Source of the DNA: JACCVG01 sp963790245 | Lineage (GTDB): Bacteria; Actinomycetota; Thermoleophilia; Solirubrobacterales; Thermoleophilaceae | Reading direction: 5' to 3' | Assembly (NCBI GenBank): GCA_963790245.1 | Contig: CAWBNP010000002.1 | Location: 1,426,001 to 1,490,000 of the forward strand | Length of the DNA stretch: 64,000 nucleotides | Part shown: positions 17,326 through 25,304 of the stretch, one piece after another | How the letters are laid out: each line of letters starts with the position of its first letter | Position numbering within the stretch: the stretch's first letter is position 1 | Position numbers and translations under genes: made by a program | Notes under the pieces: model-generated | Told to the model about the DNA's origin: nothing | The model's database searches: none | The model's input: the letters and a program-made list of their open reading frames with translations, nothing else

Positions 17326-17532
17326 TCATCCGCCCTGAACCGCCTGGAGCACTTCAACGCGCGCGCCTTCGCTGAGCGACGTCGTCTCCCAGCCCGAACG
17401 CGGGACCACCTCGCCGTCGAGTGCCGCCGCCACGCCTCGCGCCTCCGCCGGAACGCCGGTCAGCTCAACGGCGCTCATCACGGTCGGCCGGCCCGGGAGC
17501 TCACGCGCCTCGCCGTTGACGATCACCTGCAT
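17326..17532 (-). CDS. thiS: Sulfur carrier protein ThiS
   Basis: Ubiquitin-like 68-residue protein whose C-terminal Gly-Gly is adenylated and thiocarboxylated to donate sulfur to ThiG. The sequence MQVIVNGEARELP, the beta-grasp core with GVPAEARGVAAALDGEVV, and the end LQAVQGG followed directly by TGA are characteristic. The ATG overlaps the thiO stop by one base (TGATG), so translation is coupled. The adenylating partner ThiF is not in this window. It is shorter than the open frame containing it; the true start is the ATG at 17532. Confidence 0.95.
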   Translation of the reverse strand: MQVIVNGEARELPGRPTVMSAVELTGVPAEARGVAAALDGEVVPRSGWETTSLSEGARVEVLQAVQGG

Positions 17533-18650
17533 CAGGATCTTCCCGCCGCCGTCACGAAGCGCTCGAGCGAGCAGCGCGCGAAAGGCTCGGGCAACTCTCC
17601 TCCCGACGCCAGGGCGGCGACCGCATCGGCGGTGCCCGGGGCGAGCAGAATCCCGTTGCGCCCGTGCCCGGTCGCGAGGATCAGCCCTTCGACCTCGGGG
17701 ACACGGCCGATCAGGGGCTCGTTGTCGGGCGTCGCCGGACGCAGTCCCGCCGCGGTCTCGACCAGCTCGAGCTCGGCGACGTCGGGCAGCAGCTCCCAGG
17801 CGGCCTCGAGCAGCCTGTGGACCGCCCCGGCGGTGACCGCCTGATCGAAGCCACGATCCTCGGTCGTCGCCCCGATCACGACTTCCCCGCCGGCTCGATC
17901 GACGATGTAGCACCGTGGGCTGCGGACGATCCGCTGCGCGAGCGGAGCCATGCCGGTTGGACGACGCATCCGCAGGATCTGGCCCTTGACCGGGCGCAGC
18001 GGAAGATCGAGAGCATCGGGGAGACCATCTACCGCACCGCTCCACGCCCCCGCGGCGAGCACGACCGTCTGAGCCTCGAAGTCACCGATATGACTGGCGA
18101 TCCCAACGACCCTTCCCTGCTCAATCCGCAGCCTCGCATCGACACCGACGACCAGCTCCCCGCCCGCGGCGTCGAGCGCGACCGCCAGCGCGCTCAGCAG
18201 CGCACGCGGGTTGACCGCGCCATCGCCCGGCGCGGAGACGGCCCCGGCGATCCCGGGCGAGAGGCCGGTCTCGAGCTCGCGCGCGGCAGAGGCGCCCAGC
18301 CAGCTGGATTCGAGGCCGAGCGAGGACTGGAGCTCCTGGAGGCGGCGCAGCTCCTCTGCATCGTCCCGGTCGCTGGCCACGATCAGCGCCCCGGATCGCG
18401 CGAAGCCGAGCTCACGACCGGTTGCCGTCTCCAGCTCCGCTGCGAACGCCGGCCAGGCCGCCTCGCCCGCGAGGTTGAGCTCGAGCAGTCCCGTCGCGCC
18501 GAAGTCCGCCTCGGTGACCGGGGCGAGCATCCCGGCGGCCACCCCGGAAGCCCCCGCGCCGGGCGAGAATCGGTCGAATACGGCCACCGACATTCCGGCG
18601 GCGGCGATCCGCCAGCCGCAGGCGAGGCCGATCGCCCCGGCGCCGATCAC
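17532..18650 (-). CDS. thiO: Glycine oxidase ThiO
   Basis: FAD enzyme that oxidises glycine to iminoacetate (dehydroglycine) for thiazole synthesis in aerobes. It has the dinucleotide fold VIGAGAIGLACGWRIAAAG, the FAD-binding VAAGMLAPVTEADFG, and the C-terminal TAAGLRPATPDNEPLIGRVPEVEGLILATGHGRNGILLAPGTA typical of the DAO/ThiO family. The start is uncertain. The homologous HDVAV strand reaches upstream of GTG 18650, yet no ATG, GTG or TTG exists in frame nearby. An ATG at 18673 preceded by a TACGAC -10-like hexamer is out of frame by one base, which suggests an indel, either real or from assembly. The TGA overlaps thiS ATG. Confidence 0.85.
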   Translation of the reverse strand: MIGAGAIGLACGWRIAAAGMSVAVFDRFSPGAGASGVAAGMLAPVTEADFGATGLLELNLAGEAAWPAFAAELETATGRELGFARSGALIVASDRDDAEELRRLQELQSSLGLESSWLGASAARELETGLSPGIAGAVSAPGDGAVNPRALLSALAVALDAAGGELVVGVDARLRIEQGRVVGIASHIGDFEAQTVVLAAGAWSGAVDGLPDALDLPLRPVKGQILRMRRPTGMAPLAQRIVRSPRCYIVDRAGGEVVIGATTEDRGFDQAVTAGAVHRLLEAAWELLPDVAELELVETAAGLRPATPDNEPLIGRVPEVEGLILATGHGRNGILLAPGTADAVAALASGGELPEPFARCSLERFVTAAGRS

Positions 18651-18728
18651 GGCGACGTCGTGTCTGTTGCCATTGGCAGTCGTAGGAGAACCGATGCTAT
18701 CCAGCGCGCTCTGAAAGGATCCGAAGCG

Positions 18729-19397
18729 ATGTTCGAGTCCACCAACCAGAGCCTGCGTGACCGTCTCGAAGCCGCGCGTCTGTACCTGGTCGTCGACGCG
18801 GGCGCGCGGGGCGGGGCGACGCTCGGCTGGTTGCCGGAGGCGCTCGCCGCCGGGGTCGACATCGTCCAGTTGCGAGACAAGACGCTCGAGGACGAGCCGC
18901 TGGTCGCAATCGGCCGTCGCTTCCGAACTGCTTGTGATCACTCCGGCGCGCTGCTGGTTCTCAACGACCGCCCCGACCTCGTCGTCGCGACCGGCGCCGA
19001 CGGAGTTCATCTGGGCCAGGACGATGGCGAGCTCGAAGCGGCCCGAACTCTGCTGGGTGGGGACCGCCTGATCGGGGTCTCGACCCATTCGGCGGCGCAG
19101 ATCGAAGCCGCCGAAGCCTCGACCGCAGATTACCTCGGCGTCGGACCCGTGTACGAGACGCCGACCAAGCCGGGGCGGCCCGCGGTCGGGCTCGAGCTCG
19201 TCACCCACGCGGCTACCCACGCCCGCAAGCCGTGGTTCGCGATCGGTGGGATCGACGTGAGAAACGCCGCCGCCGTGATCGCCGCGGGCGCGCGACGGAT
19301 CGCCGTCGTCCGGGCGATCCGCGATACCGCTGACCCGGCCGACGCGGCAGCAAAACTCGCACGGACTCTGGGAGCGCGCGTTGGCGCAGCGATCTGA
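18729..19397 (+). CDS. thiE: Thiamine-phosphate synthase ThiE
   Basis: Couples hydroxymethylpyrimidine diphosphate and thiazole phosphate to thiamine phosphate. The 222-residue TIM barrel shows YLVVDAG, GVDIVQLRDK (family QLRxK), LLVLNDRPDLVVATGADGVHLGQDD, IGVSTHSAAQIEAAE, DYLGVGPVYETPTKPG and PWFAIGGIDVRNAAAVIAAGARRIAVVRAI. An AAAGGA ribosome binding site is 9 nt before the ATG. Divergent from thiO across an 78-nt gap. Thi-box (TPP riboswitch) motifs such as CTGAGA with a distal ACCTGATCTGG were not found there, so regulation is unclear. Confidence 0.96.
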   Translation: MFESTNQSLRDRLEAARLYLVVDAGARGGATLGWLPEALAAGVDIVQLRDKTLEDEPLVAIGRRFRTACDHSGALLVLNDRPDLVVATGADGVHLGQDDGELEAARTLLGGDRLIGVSTHSAAQIEAAEASTADYLGVGPVYETPTKPGRPAVGLELVTHAATHARKPWFAIGGIDVRNAAAVIAAGARRIAVVRAIRDTADPADAAAKLARTLGARVGAAI

Positions 19398-19905
19398 TCG
19401 GCAGCGCCGCAAGGCGCGTCGCGTCGCCTCGGCCGCGCAGGCACCTGCGACGTCCCCTGAGTCAGAGGTGGAGGAGCCGCAGGCCGACGAGCCGGAGCGC
19501 TCGCGCGCCGAGCGCGCGCGGGCCGAGCTCCAGCCAATGCGGCCCGACGAGCGCCCGCCGGTGATCTACATCGCCTCGGCGATCGCCGTACTGCTCGGCC
19601 TCGCCAACCTCGGACTCGGGATCGGCACGGGCGCGGACGTCGTCGAGCTCGCCCCGGCGATCGTGCTGCTCGGTCTGATGGGAGTCGCCGCCTACGGGAC
19701 TTTCAACTTGCGCTACTGGGGCGTCCTCACGATGCAGGCCGTGCTCGGCATCTCGATCGTGTTCATGGCGCTCTTTCTGATCGCCCCCCAGCCGCTTACG
19801 ACGATGCTCGTGTTCGTCGCCCTGATCGGCCTCTTCGGTTGGATCTTCTGGAAGCTCGTCAAGGTCATGGCCCGCATCCAGATGCCGAATCGACCATCCG
19901 GGTGA
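19381..19905 (+). CDS. Membrane protein of unknown function, 174 aa
   Basis: A basic and acidic cytoplasmic head (residues 1-55, RQRRKARRVAS then an Glu-rich stretch) is followed by four hydrophobic helices at about 60-80, 87-107, 115-137 and 142-165. No characterised domain is recognised; the plan resembles small actinobacterial membrane proteins of unknown function. The TTG start lies inside the 3' end of thiE (17-nt overlap), and the stop overlaps the GTG of the thioesterase gene (GTGA). It is therefore in an operon with both. Confidence 0.7.
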   Translation: MAQRSDRQRRKARRVASAAQAPATSPESEVEEPQADEPERSRAERARAELQPMRPDERPPVIYIASAIAVLLGLANLGLGIGTGADVVELAPAIVLLGLMGVAAYGTFNLRYWGVLTMQAVLGISIVFMALFLIAPQPLTTMLVFVALIGLFGWIFWKLVKVMARIQMPNRPSG

Positions 19906-20363
19906 GCTACCCGCGGACCGAGCCCGGGCAGGGCGCCTTCGCGGTCATCGAGCGGGTCCGCTTCGGCGACCTCGACGCGATGCAGCACATGAACAACGTT
20001 GAGTTCCTGCGCTACTTCGAGACCGCGCGGATCGCCTACCTGGAGTCACTCTCGCCCGAGCACACCCCGACCAGCCGCAGCGACTTCGGGTTCATCTTCG
20101 CGGAGTGCCAGATCTCCTACCGCTCGCCCGCCTTCTACGGCGAGGAGATCCGCACCGAGATCGTTCCCCGGAAGATCGGCAACTCCAGCCTGCGGCTCGG
20201 CTTCGAGATGCGCGCGGTCGGTGACGGCCGACTCGTGGCCGAGGGGCACGGCACGCTCGTCGGCTACGACTATGCGTGCGGCGCCTCCACCCCGCTACCC
20301 GACGAGCTGCGTGAGCTGCTGGCACGCGACCTCACCGATGTAGGCTCTTCCGCCGATGGCTGA
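19902..20363 (+). CDS. Acyl-CoA thioesterase, hotdog fold (4HBT-like)
   Basis: A 153-residue single-hotdog thioesterase. The core is RVRFGDLDAMQHMNNVEFLRYFETARIAYLESL, matching the 4-hydroxybenzoyl-CoA thioesterase pattern in which an Asp and the following His/Asn residues act on the thioester. The body continues FIFAECQISYRSPAFYGEEI and LRLGFEMRAVGDGRLVAEGHGTLVGYDY. Substrate is not deducible. The GTG at 19902 is taken because GTGA overlaps the preceding stop and the sequence starts directly with the strand leading to the active site. It overlaps the lpd ATG by 8 bases. Confidence 0.88.
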   Translation: MSYPRTEPGQGAFAVIERVRFGDLDAMQHMNNVEFLRYFETARIAYLESLSPEHTPTSRSDFGFIFAECQISYRSPAFYGEEIRTEIVPRKIGNSSLRLGFEMRAVGDGRLVAEGHGTLVGYDYACGASTPLPDELRELLARDLTDVGSSADG

Positions 20364-21729
20364 CCAGAGCTTCGACTGCGTCGTGATCGGGTCCGGCCCG
20401 GGCGGTTACGTGGCCGCGATCCGCGCCGCCCAGCTCGGGATGAAGACCGCCGTTGTCGAGCGCGACGACGTAGTCGGCGGGCGCTGCCTGAACTACGCCT
20501 GCATCCCGGCTAAAGCTGTGCTGCGCGCGGCCGACGTCTTCACCGAGGTCCAGGAAGCGGGCGCATTCGGGATCGAGGTCGAGGGGGCGAGTGTCGATTT
20601 CGCCGGCGTCGCCAAGCACCGCGACGCCGTGATCAAGACGCTCACCGGCGGGGTCGCCGGCTTGTTCGCCAAGAACAAGATCGAGGTCTTCCACGGAGCT
20701 GGCGCGCTGACCGCCGAGGGCAAGGTCGTCGTCGGTGAGCACGAGCTCTCGGCCAAGACGATCGTGCTCGCCACCGGCTCGGTCGCGAAGCCGCTGCTCG
20801 GACTCGAGTTCGGCGAGCGGATCCTCGACACCGCCGGCGCGTGGACGCTCAACGAGCTGCCGAAGCGGCTGGCCGTGATCGGAGCGGGCGCGTCGGGCAC
20901 CGAGATCGCCTCCGCTTACGGACGACTCGGGACCGCCGTCACGCTGTACGAAGCGCTGCCCCAAATCCTCCCGCTCGAGGACAAGGACATCGCGCGTACG
21001 GCTGCGCGGGAGATCGTCAAGCAGGGAATCGAGATCGTGACCGACGCCAAGATCGAGTCTGTCGAGACCACGGCGAAGACCGTCAAGGTGAAGATCGGCG
21101 AGCAGACGGCGACCTTCGACTACCTGGCGATCGCCGCCGGACGCGGCGCCGACGTCGAGGGGCTCGGGCTCGATGGCGCGCAGATCAAGACCGACGAGCG
21201 CGACCTGGTCGAGGTCGACGGCTCGATGCGTACCTCGCGCGAGGGCATCTACGCGATCGGCGACCTCGTTCCGGGCCCGGCGCTCGCGCACAAGGCATCA
21301 GATGAGGGCGTGATCGCGGTCGAGCACGCGGCCGGCCTCGATCCCCACCCGCTCGACTACGACTTCATCCCAGCAGTCACCTTCTGCCACCCCCAGGTCG
21401 CGAGCTTCGGCATGACCGAGGCTCAGGCCAAGGAGGCCGGCCACGACGTGATCGCCAAGCGGATCCCGCTCGGCGCGGTCGGCGCGCCAACCGTGTTCGG
21501 CGAGAAGGGCGGCATCATCAAGATCGTCGGCGACAAGCGCTACGGCGAGTTGCTGGGAGCGGGGATCGTCTCGGCCAAGGCCGCCGACCTGATCCAAGAG
21601 CTCGTCCAGGCACACGCGCTCGAGGGCGGGTTCGCCGAGGTGGCGCGCACGGTGCACGCGCATCCGACGTACTCCGAGGCGGTGCTCGAGGCGGCTCGCG
21701 CCGTCGACGGCTGGCTGATCCACGGCTAG
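20356..21729 (+). CDS. lpd: Dihydrolipoamide dehydrogenase (E3)
   Basis: FAD-dependent oxidation of dihydrolipoamide to regenerate E2 lipoyl groups. The 457-residue protein has DCVVIGSGPGGYVAAIRAAQLG (FAD), the redox disulfide GGRCLNYACIPAKAV (two Cys with four residues between), the NAD-binding AVIGAGASGTEIASAYG, the IYAIGDLVPGPALAHKASDEG segment and the C-terminal His-Glu dyad HAHPTYSEAVLEAA. The disulfide loop differs slightly from the textbook GGTCLNVGCIPSK (Arg, Ala, Ala). No E1 gene is near; the E2 at 25305 and lipB-lipA at 41834-43449 may be its partners. Confidence 0.93.
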   Translation: MADQSFDCVVIGSGPGGYVAAIRAAQLGMKTAVVERDDVVGGRCLNYACIPAKAVLRAADVFTEVQEAGAFGIEVEGASVDFAGVAKHRDAVIKTLTGGVAGLFAKNKIEVFHGAGALTAEGKVVVGEHELSAKTIVLATGSVAKPLLGLEFGERILDTAGAWTLNELPKRLAVIGAGASGTEIASAYGRLGTAVTLYEALPQILPLEDKDIARTAAREIVKQGIEIVTDAKIESVETTAKTVKVKIGEQTATFDYLAIAAGRGADVEGLGLDGAQIKTDERDLVEVDGSMRTSREGIYAIGDLVPGPALAHKASDEGVIAVEHAAGLDPHPLDYDFIPAVTFCHPQVASFGMTEAQAKEAGHDVIAKRIPLGAVGAPTVFGEKGGIIKIVGDKRYGELLGAGIVSAKAADLIQELVQAHALEGGFAEVARTVHAHPTYSEAVLEAARAVDGWLIHG

Positions 21730-22314
21730 ATGGGCGACCCCGAGCGGCCGGTCTTCTTCTACGACCTCGGCTCGCCCTACGCCTATCTGACCGCCGAGCG
21801 AATCAACGCGATTCTGCCGGCGGTTCCGATCTGGCAGCCGGTGCTGCTCGGGGCGATCTTCGCCGCCACCGGACGAAGCTCGTGGGCTGAAACCCCGGAG
21901 CGCAAGGCGGGGATCGCCGAGATCGAGCGCCGTGGCCACGAGTACGGGCTGCAGCCGTTCCGCTGGCCCGACCCGTGGCCTAGCGACGGCCTGACCGCGA
22001 TGCGCGCGGCGATCTTCGCGAAGCAGGCGGGGCGGGCCGTCGCCTTCTCGCTCGCGGCCTTCCGGCAGGCGTTCGCCGCTGGGCGCGATCTCTCCGAGAC
22101 CGACAACGTGCTGATCGCCGCCGCGGCCTGCGAGCTTCACCCGCGCGCCGTGCTCAAGGGGATCTCGATGCGCTCGGTCAAGGACGAGCTGCGCTCAGCG
22201 ACCGACGAAGCGATCGCCCGCGGCGTGGTCGGCGTGCCGACCGTCGCAATCGGCGAGCAGCTGTTCTTCGGCGACGATCGGCTCGAGGAGGCCGCGGCCG
22301 CCCTCAGCGCCTAG
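21730..22314 (+). CDS. DsbA-like thioredoxin-fold protein (2-hydroxychromene-2-carboxylate isomerase type)
   Basis: A 194-residue protein beginning at the first base after the lpd stop. The N-terminus PVFFYDLGSPYAYLTAERI matches the DsbA/kappa-GST/HCCA isomerase family, in which SPY replaces the CxxC redox pair, so a disulfide exchange role is unlikely. Helical insert with WPDPWPSDGLTAMRAAIFAKQAGRAVAFSLAAFRQAF is typical, and GVVGVPTVAIGEQLFFGDDRLEE is the cis-Pro and terminal part. In such isomerases glutathione is a cofactor; actinobacteria use other thiols, so the true reaction is unknown. It overlaps the convergent P450 gene by 11 bases. Confidence 0.82.
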   Translation: MGDPERPVFFYDLGSPYAYLTAERINAILPAVPIWQPVLLGAIFAATGRSSWAETPERKAGIAEIERRGHEYGLQPFRWPDPWPSDGLTAMRAAIFAKQAGRAVAFSLAAFRQAFAAGRDLSETDNVLIAAAACELHPRAVLKGISMRSVKDELRSATDEAIARGVVGVPTVAIGEQLFFGDDRLEEAAAALSA

Positions 22315-23716
22315 GCGCCGCCAGGCTGATCGGGAGGCCGTCGCCCGGAAACGGGCCGGTCCCGTAGTCGATCAGCGGCTCGTACCCCGGCGGGATCGAC
22401 CAGGACCGGGCGAGCAGGAGCTGGTGCATGATCGCCTTGACCTCCATCGACCCGAAATGCATCCCGATGCACTTGTGGACGTTGCCGCCGAACGGCATCC
22501 ACGCGTAGGGGTGCGACTTGTCTTCCGCCCGCTCGGGCGTGAACCGCTCGGGATCGAAGGTGTCGGGTTCGTTCCACCAGGGCTCCATGCGCTGGGTCGG
22601 GTAGATCCCGAGCATCATCAACGAGCCCGCGGGGATGTAGCGGCCCTCGAGCTCGGTGTCGGTGAGCGCCTGGCGCGCGAGCATCCCGACCGGCGCGTTC
22701 ATGCGCAGCGTCTCACGGAGCACGAGGTCCATCAGCGGTAGGTCGTCGTCGTAGCCGACAGTCGGCTTGCCAAGCGAGCGGCACTCCTCGCGCAGCCGCT
22801 CCTGCCACTCGGGATGGCACGCGAGGTAGTAGGCCATCATCGCGACGGTGATCGTGCTCGTGTCGTGTGCGGCCATCATCGTGAAGATCATGTGGTTGAC
22901 GACGTCGGAGTCCGAGAACCGCTCGCCGTCTTCGGTCTCGGCGTGGCAGAGCACGCTGAACAGGTCGTTTCCATTGCTCTCGCGCTTGGCCGCGATCTGG
23001 GCGAGGAAGTGCTGCTCGAGCAGATGCCGGCTCTGGAGGCCGCGGTGCCACTTACCGCCGCGAACATCGGCTCTGACGATCGCCTGGCCGCCGACGACGA
23101 CGTCGATGAACGCGTGATTGAGGCGGTCGGCGTGCGCCCCCAGCTGCTCGCCCATGAAGACCTCCGTCGCGATATCGAGCGTCAGCTGCTTGGCGGCCTC
23201 GTAGACCTCGAAGCCGGGACCGTTTCGCCAGCCTGTGATGCCGCGCTCGATCGTCGTGTTCGCCCGCTCGAGGTAGGAGACGAGCCGCTCGCGCTTGAAC
23301 GCCTGCTGCATGATGCGGCGGTGGTGGCGGTGCTCCTCGAAGTCCATCAGCATCACACCGCGCTCGAAGAACGGGCCGATGAAGTAGTCCCAGCCCCGCT
23401 TATTGGAGAACGCCTTGTCGCGGTTGGCGAGCACGGTGCCGATCGCGTCCGGACCCAGCACGAGCACGATCTGGGTACCGAATGCACCCGACCAGAAGAC
23501 GGTTCCGTAACGGTCATAGAACTGCCGTGCACCGTCGAGCGAGTCACGCAGGAAGCCGAGCGAATTTCCGATCACCGGCAGGCCTGGCTCGCCCATCACC
23601 GGCATCAGCCCGCTGCCCGGCGGAGGATCAGCGAGCGGGCGGGCGGCGGGCTTCGGCAGTCGTGCGGCCAACGAGGCGGCCGCGCCACGTGCTCGCAGCA
23701 GCAGCGGCGCCGTCAT
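22304..23716 (-). CDS. Cytochrome P450
   Basis: Heme monooxygenase of 470 residues, soluble or loosely membrane-associated; the N-terminus has a weak hydrophobic patch. I-helix threonine is in MMAAHDTSTITVAM (about 285), the ExxR motif in LVLRETLRMNAP (about 340), and the heme-binding loop PFGGNVHKCIGMHFGSMEVK with Cys near 416. The PERF-like segment is FDPERFTPERAEDKS. It resembles the bacterial CYP families related to eukaryotic CYP51/CYP26 types rather than the shorter camphor-type P450s. The electron donor and substrate are not encoded nearby. A TAGAAT hexamer on this strand (23748-23753) may be its -10. Confidence 0.95.
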   Translation of the reverse strand: MTAPLLLRARGAAASLAARLPKPAARPLADPPPGSGLMPVMGEPGLPVIGNSLGFLRDSLDGARQFYDRYGTVFWSGAFGTQIVLVLGPDAIGTVLANRDKAFSNKRGWDYFIGPFFERGVMLMDFEEHRHHRRIMQQAFKRERLVSYLERANTTIERGITGWRNGPGFEVYEAAKQLTLDIATEVFMGEQLGAHADRLNHAFIDVVVGGQAIVRADVRGGKWHRGLQSRHLLEQHFLAQIAAKRESNGNDLFSVLCHAETEDGERFSDSDVVNHMIFTMMAAHDTSTITVAMMAYYLACHPEWQERLREECRSLGKPTVGYDDDLPLMDLVLRETLRMNAPVGMLARQALTDTELEGRYIPAGSLMMLGIYPTQRMEPWWNEPDTFDPERFTPERAEDKSHPYAWMPFGGNVHKCIGMHFGSMEVKAIMHQLLLARSWSIPPGYEPLIDYGTGPFPGDGLPISLAAPRR

Positions 23717-23813
23717 CAGGCGCCTAACGCTCGCGTCATCGACACGATTCTAGGCGCTAGACCCCACCGGTCATGCGCACGCGACATCGGACCCTGGGCG
23801 CGTGTTCTCGCGC

Positions 23814-23819
23814 TAGGCT
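23814..23819 (+). promoter_or_regulatory. -10-like TANNNT element of the secreted propeller gene
   Basis: TAGGCT, 7 nt before the ATG at 23827; leaderless spacing. Confidence 0.55.
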
Positions 23820-23826
23820 CGATCCG

Positions 23827-25290
23827 ATGCGCACCGTTACGATCGTCCTGGCCACAGCGGTCGCCCTGATCTGGGCGCCCGGCGCGAGCGCGATTCCGGT
23901 CCTCGGCAGCGGGCCGCTGGAGAACCAGCCGCGGTTCATCGGCGCTCCCGCAAAGCCGCGGCCGGTCAAGGCCGACAAGGCCCCGCGCCACCCATTCATG
24001 GCGCGCAACGGGCGCAGCGTGATCCACTCCGACGCCTACCAGACCGACACTCACGCGGTCAGCGGGCCGCTCGGCCGCGGGATCGTGACCAACTCCACCC
24101 TCCAAGCTGCGGAGTGTGCCTCGGTCACCTTCGATCGTCGCGGCCGGATCCTCACCGTCTGCGTCGGGCTCCAGGGCCCGAGGCTGGTGATGATGGATCC
24201 CCGCACGCTCGACGAGCTCGCGTCATACGCGCTTCCGCTGCGCAACCCCGCGAGCCTGCCGAACCTCTTTACCGACTTCTCGGGGGGTGGCTACTTCTAT
24301 CTCGATGATCGTGACCGCGCCGTGGTGCCGACGACCGACGGGCGGATCCTGGTGATCGGCGAGACCAGCGCTCCGGGATTCAGGTTCGAGCGCTCCTACG
24401 GCGTGGCGGGTGCGCTCCAACAGGGCGAGGGGATCAACTCGGCGCTGCCCGACTGGGACGGTCGCATCTGGTTCGTCGGCACGCGCGGAACCGTCGGCGC
24501 GATCGACCCGGAGACCGGATCGGTCAGCTCGGTGTCACTCGGCGAGGACATCGAGAACTCGTTCGCAGTCGATCGAAACGGTGGCGTCTACATCGTCACC
24601 GACCGTGCGCTCTACCGGTTCGACGCGACACGCGAGGGCGTCCCGAAGGTCAGCTGGCGCGAGACCTACGCAAACGACGGGAAGCAGAAGCCCGGGCAGA
24701 CCGATGACGCGTCGGGGACGACGCCGACGCTGATCGGCAAGCGGCTGGTCGCGATCACCGACAACGCCGATCCGATCGCGATCGACGTCTTCGAACGCGG
24801 CCGTGGCGTCGACGGCCGCCGCCGGGTCTGCCGCCAGCCGGTCTTCGAGCGCGGCGCGAGCGCGACCGACCAGTCGCTGATCGCGGCTGGCCGCTCGATC
24901 ATCGCCGAGAACAACCATGGCTATACGGGGATCGCCGCGACGATGAGCGGCCGGACCACCCAGCCCGGGATCGAGCGCGTCGACCTCGATCGCGACGGCC
25001 GCGGTTGCAAGCCGGTCTGGCGCAGCGGGGTCCGGGGCTCTTCGGTGGTCCCGAAGCTGTCGCTGGGGAACGGGCTCGTCTACACCTACACGAAGGAGCC
25101 GACCTCCGACGGCACCGACCCCTGGTATCTCACGGCGCTCGATTTCCGCACCGGGCGGACGGTCTACCGCGCCTACGCGGGCAGCGGGTTCGGGTTCAAC
25201 AACAACTATGCGCCGGTGACGATCGGACCCGACGGCACCGCCTACGTCGGGGTGATCGGCGGGCTGGTCAGCTTCCGCGACGGCGGCTGA
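23827..25290 (+). CDS. Secreted beta-propeller-like protein
   Basis: A 487-residue exported protein. The first 23 residues (MRTVTIVLATAVALIWAPGASA) are a clear signal peptide. The mature part shows repeated short strands of the kind that build propellers or strictosidine-synthase-like folds: GRILTVCVGLQGPRLVMMDPRTL, DGRILVIGETS, DGRIWFVGTRGTVGAIDPETGSV, NGGVYIVTDRALYRFDAT and a C-terminal DGTAYVGVIGGLVSFRDGG. Two cysteine pairs may form disulfides. No catalytic motif is recognised. The ATG follows TAGGCT by 7 nt, so the message is probably leaderless. The E2 gene begins 15 nt downstream. Confidence 0.8.
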   Translation: MRTVTIVLATAVALIWAPGASAIPVLGSGPLENQPRFIGAPAKPRPVKADKAPRHPFMARNGRSVIHSDAYQTDTHAVSGPLGRGIVTNSTLQAAECASVTFDRRGRILTVCVGLQGPRLVMMDPRTLDELASYALPLRNPASLPNLFTDFSGGGYFYLDDRDRAVVPTTDGRILVIGETSAPGFRFERSYGVAGALQQGEGINSALPDWDGRIWFVGTRGTVGAIDPETGSVSSVSLGEDIENSFAVDRNGGVYIVTDRALYRFDATREGVPKVSWRETYANDGKQKPGQTDDASGTTPTLIGKRLVAITDNADPIAIDVFERGRGVDGRRRVCRQPVFERGASATDQSLIAAGRSIIAENNHGYTGIAATMSGRTTQPGIERVDLDRDGRGCKPVWRSGVRGSSVVPKLSLGNGLVYTYTKEPTSDGTDPWYLTALDFRTGRTVYRAYAGSGFGFNNNYAPVTIGPDGTAYVGVIGGLVSFRDGG

Positions 25291-25304
25291 GCGATGATGC
25301 GGGG

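Noticed and set aside
18651..18728. TPP riboswitch (THI element) between thiO and thiE
   Set aside because: The 78-nt gap is too short and lacks the conserved CTGAGA and ACCTGATCTGG segments.
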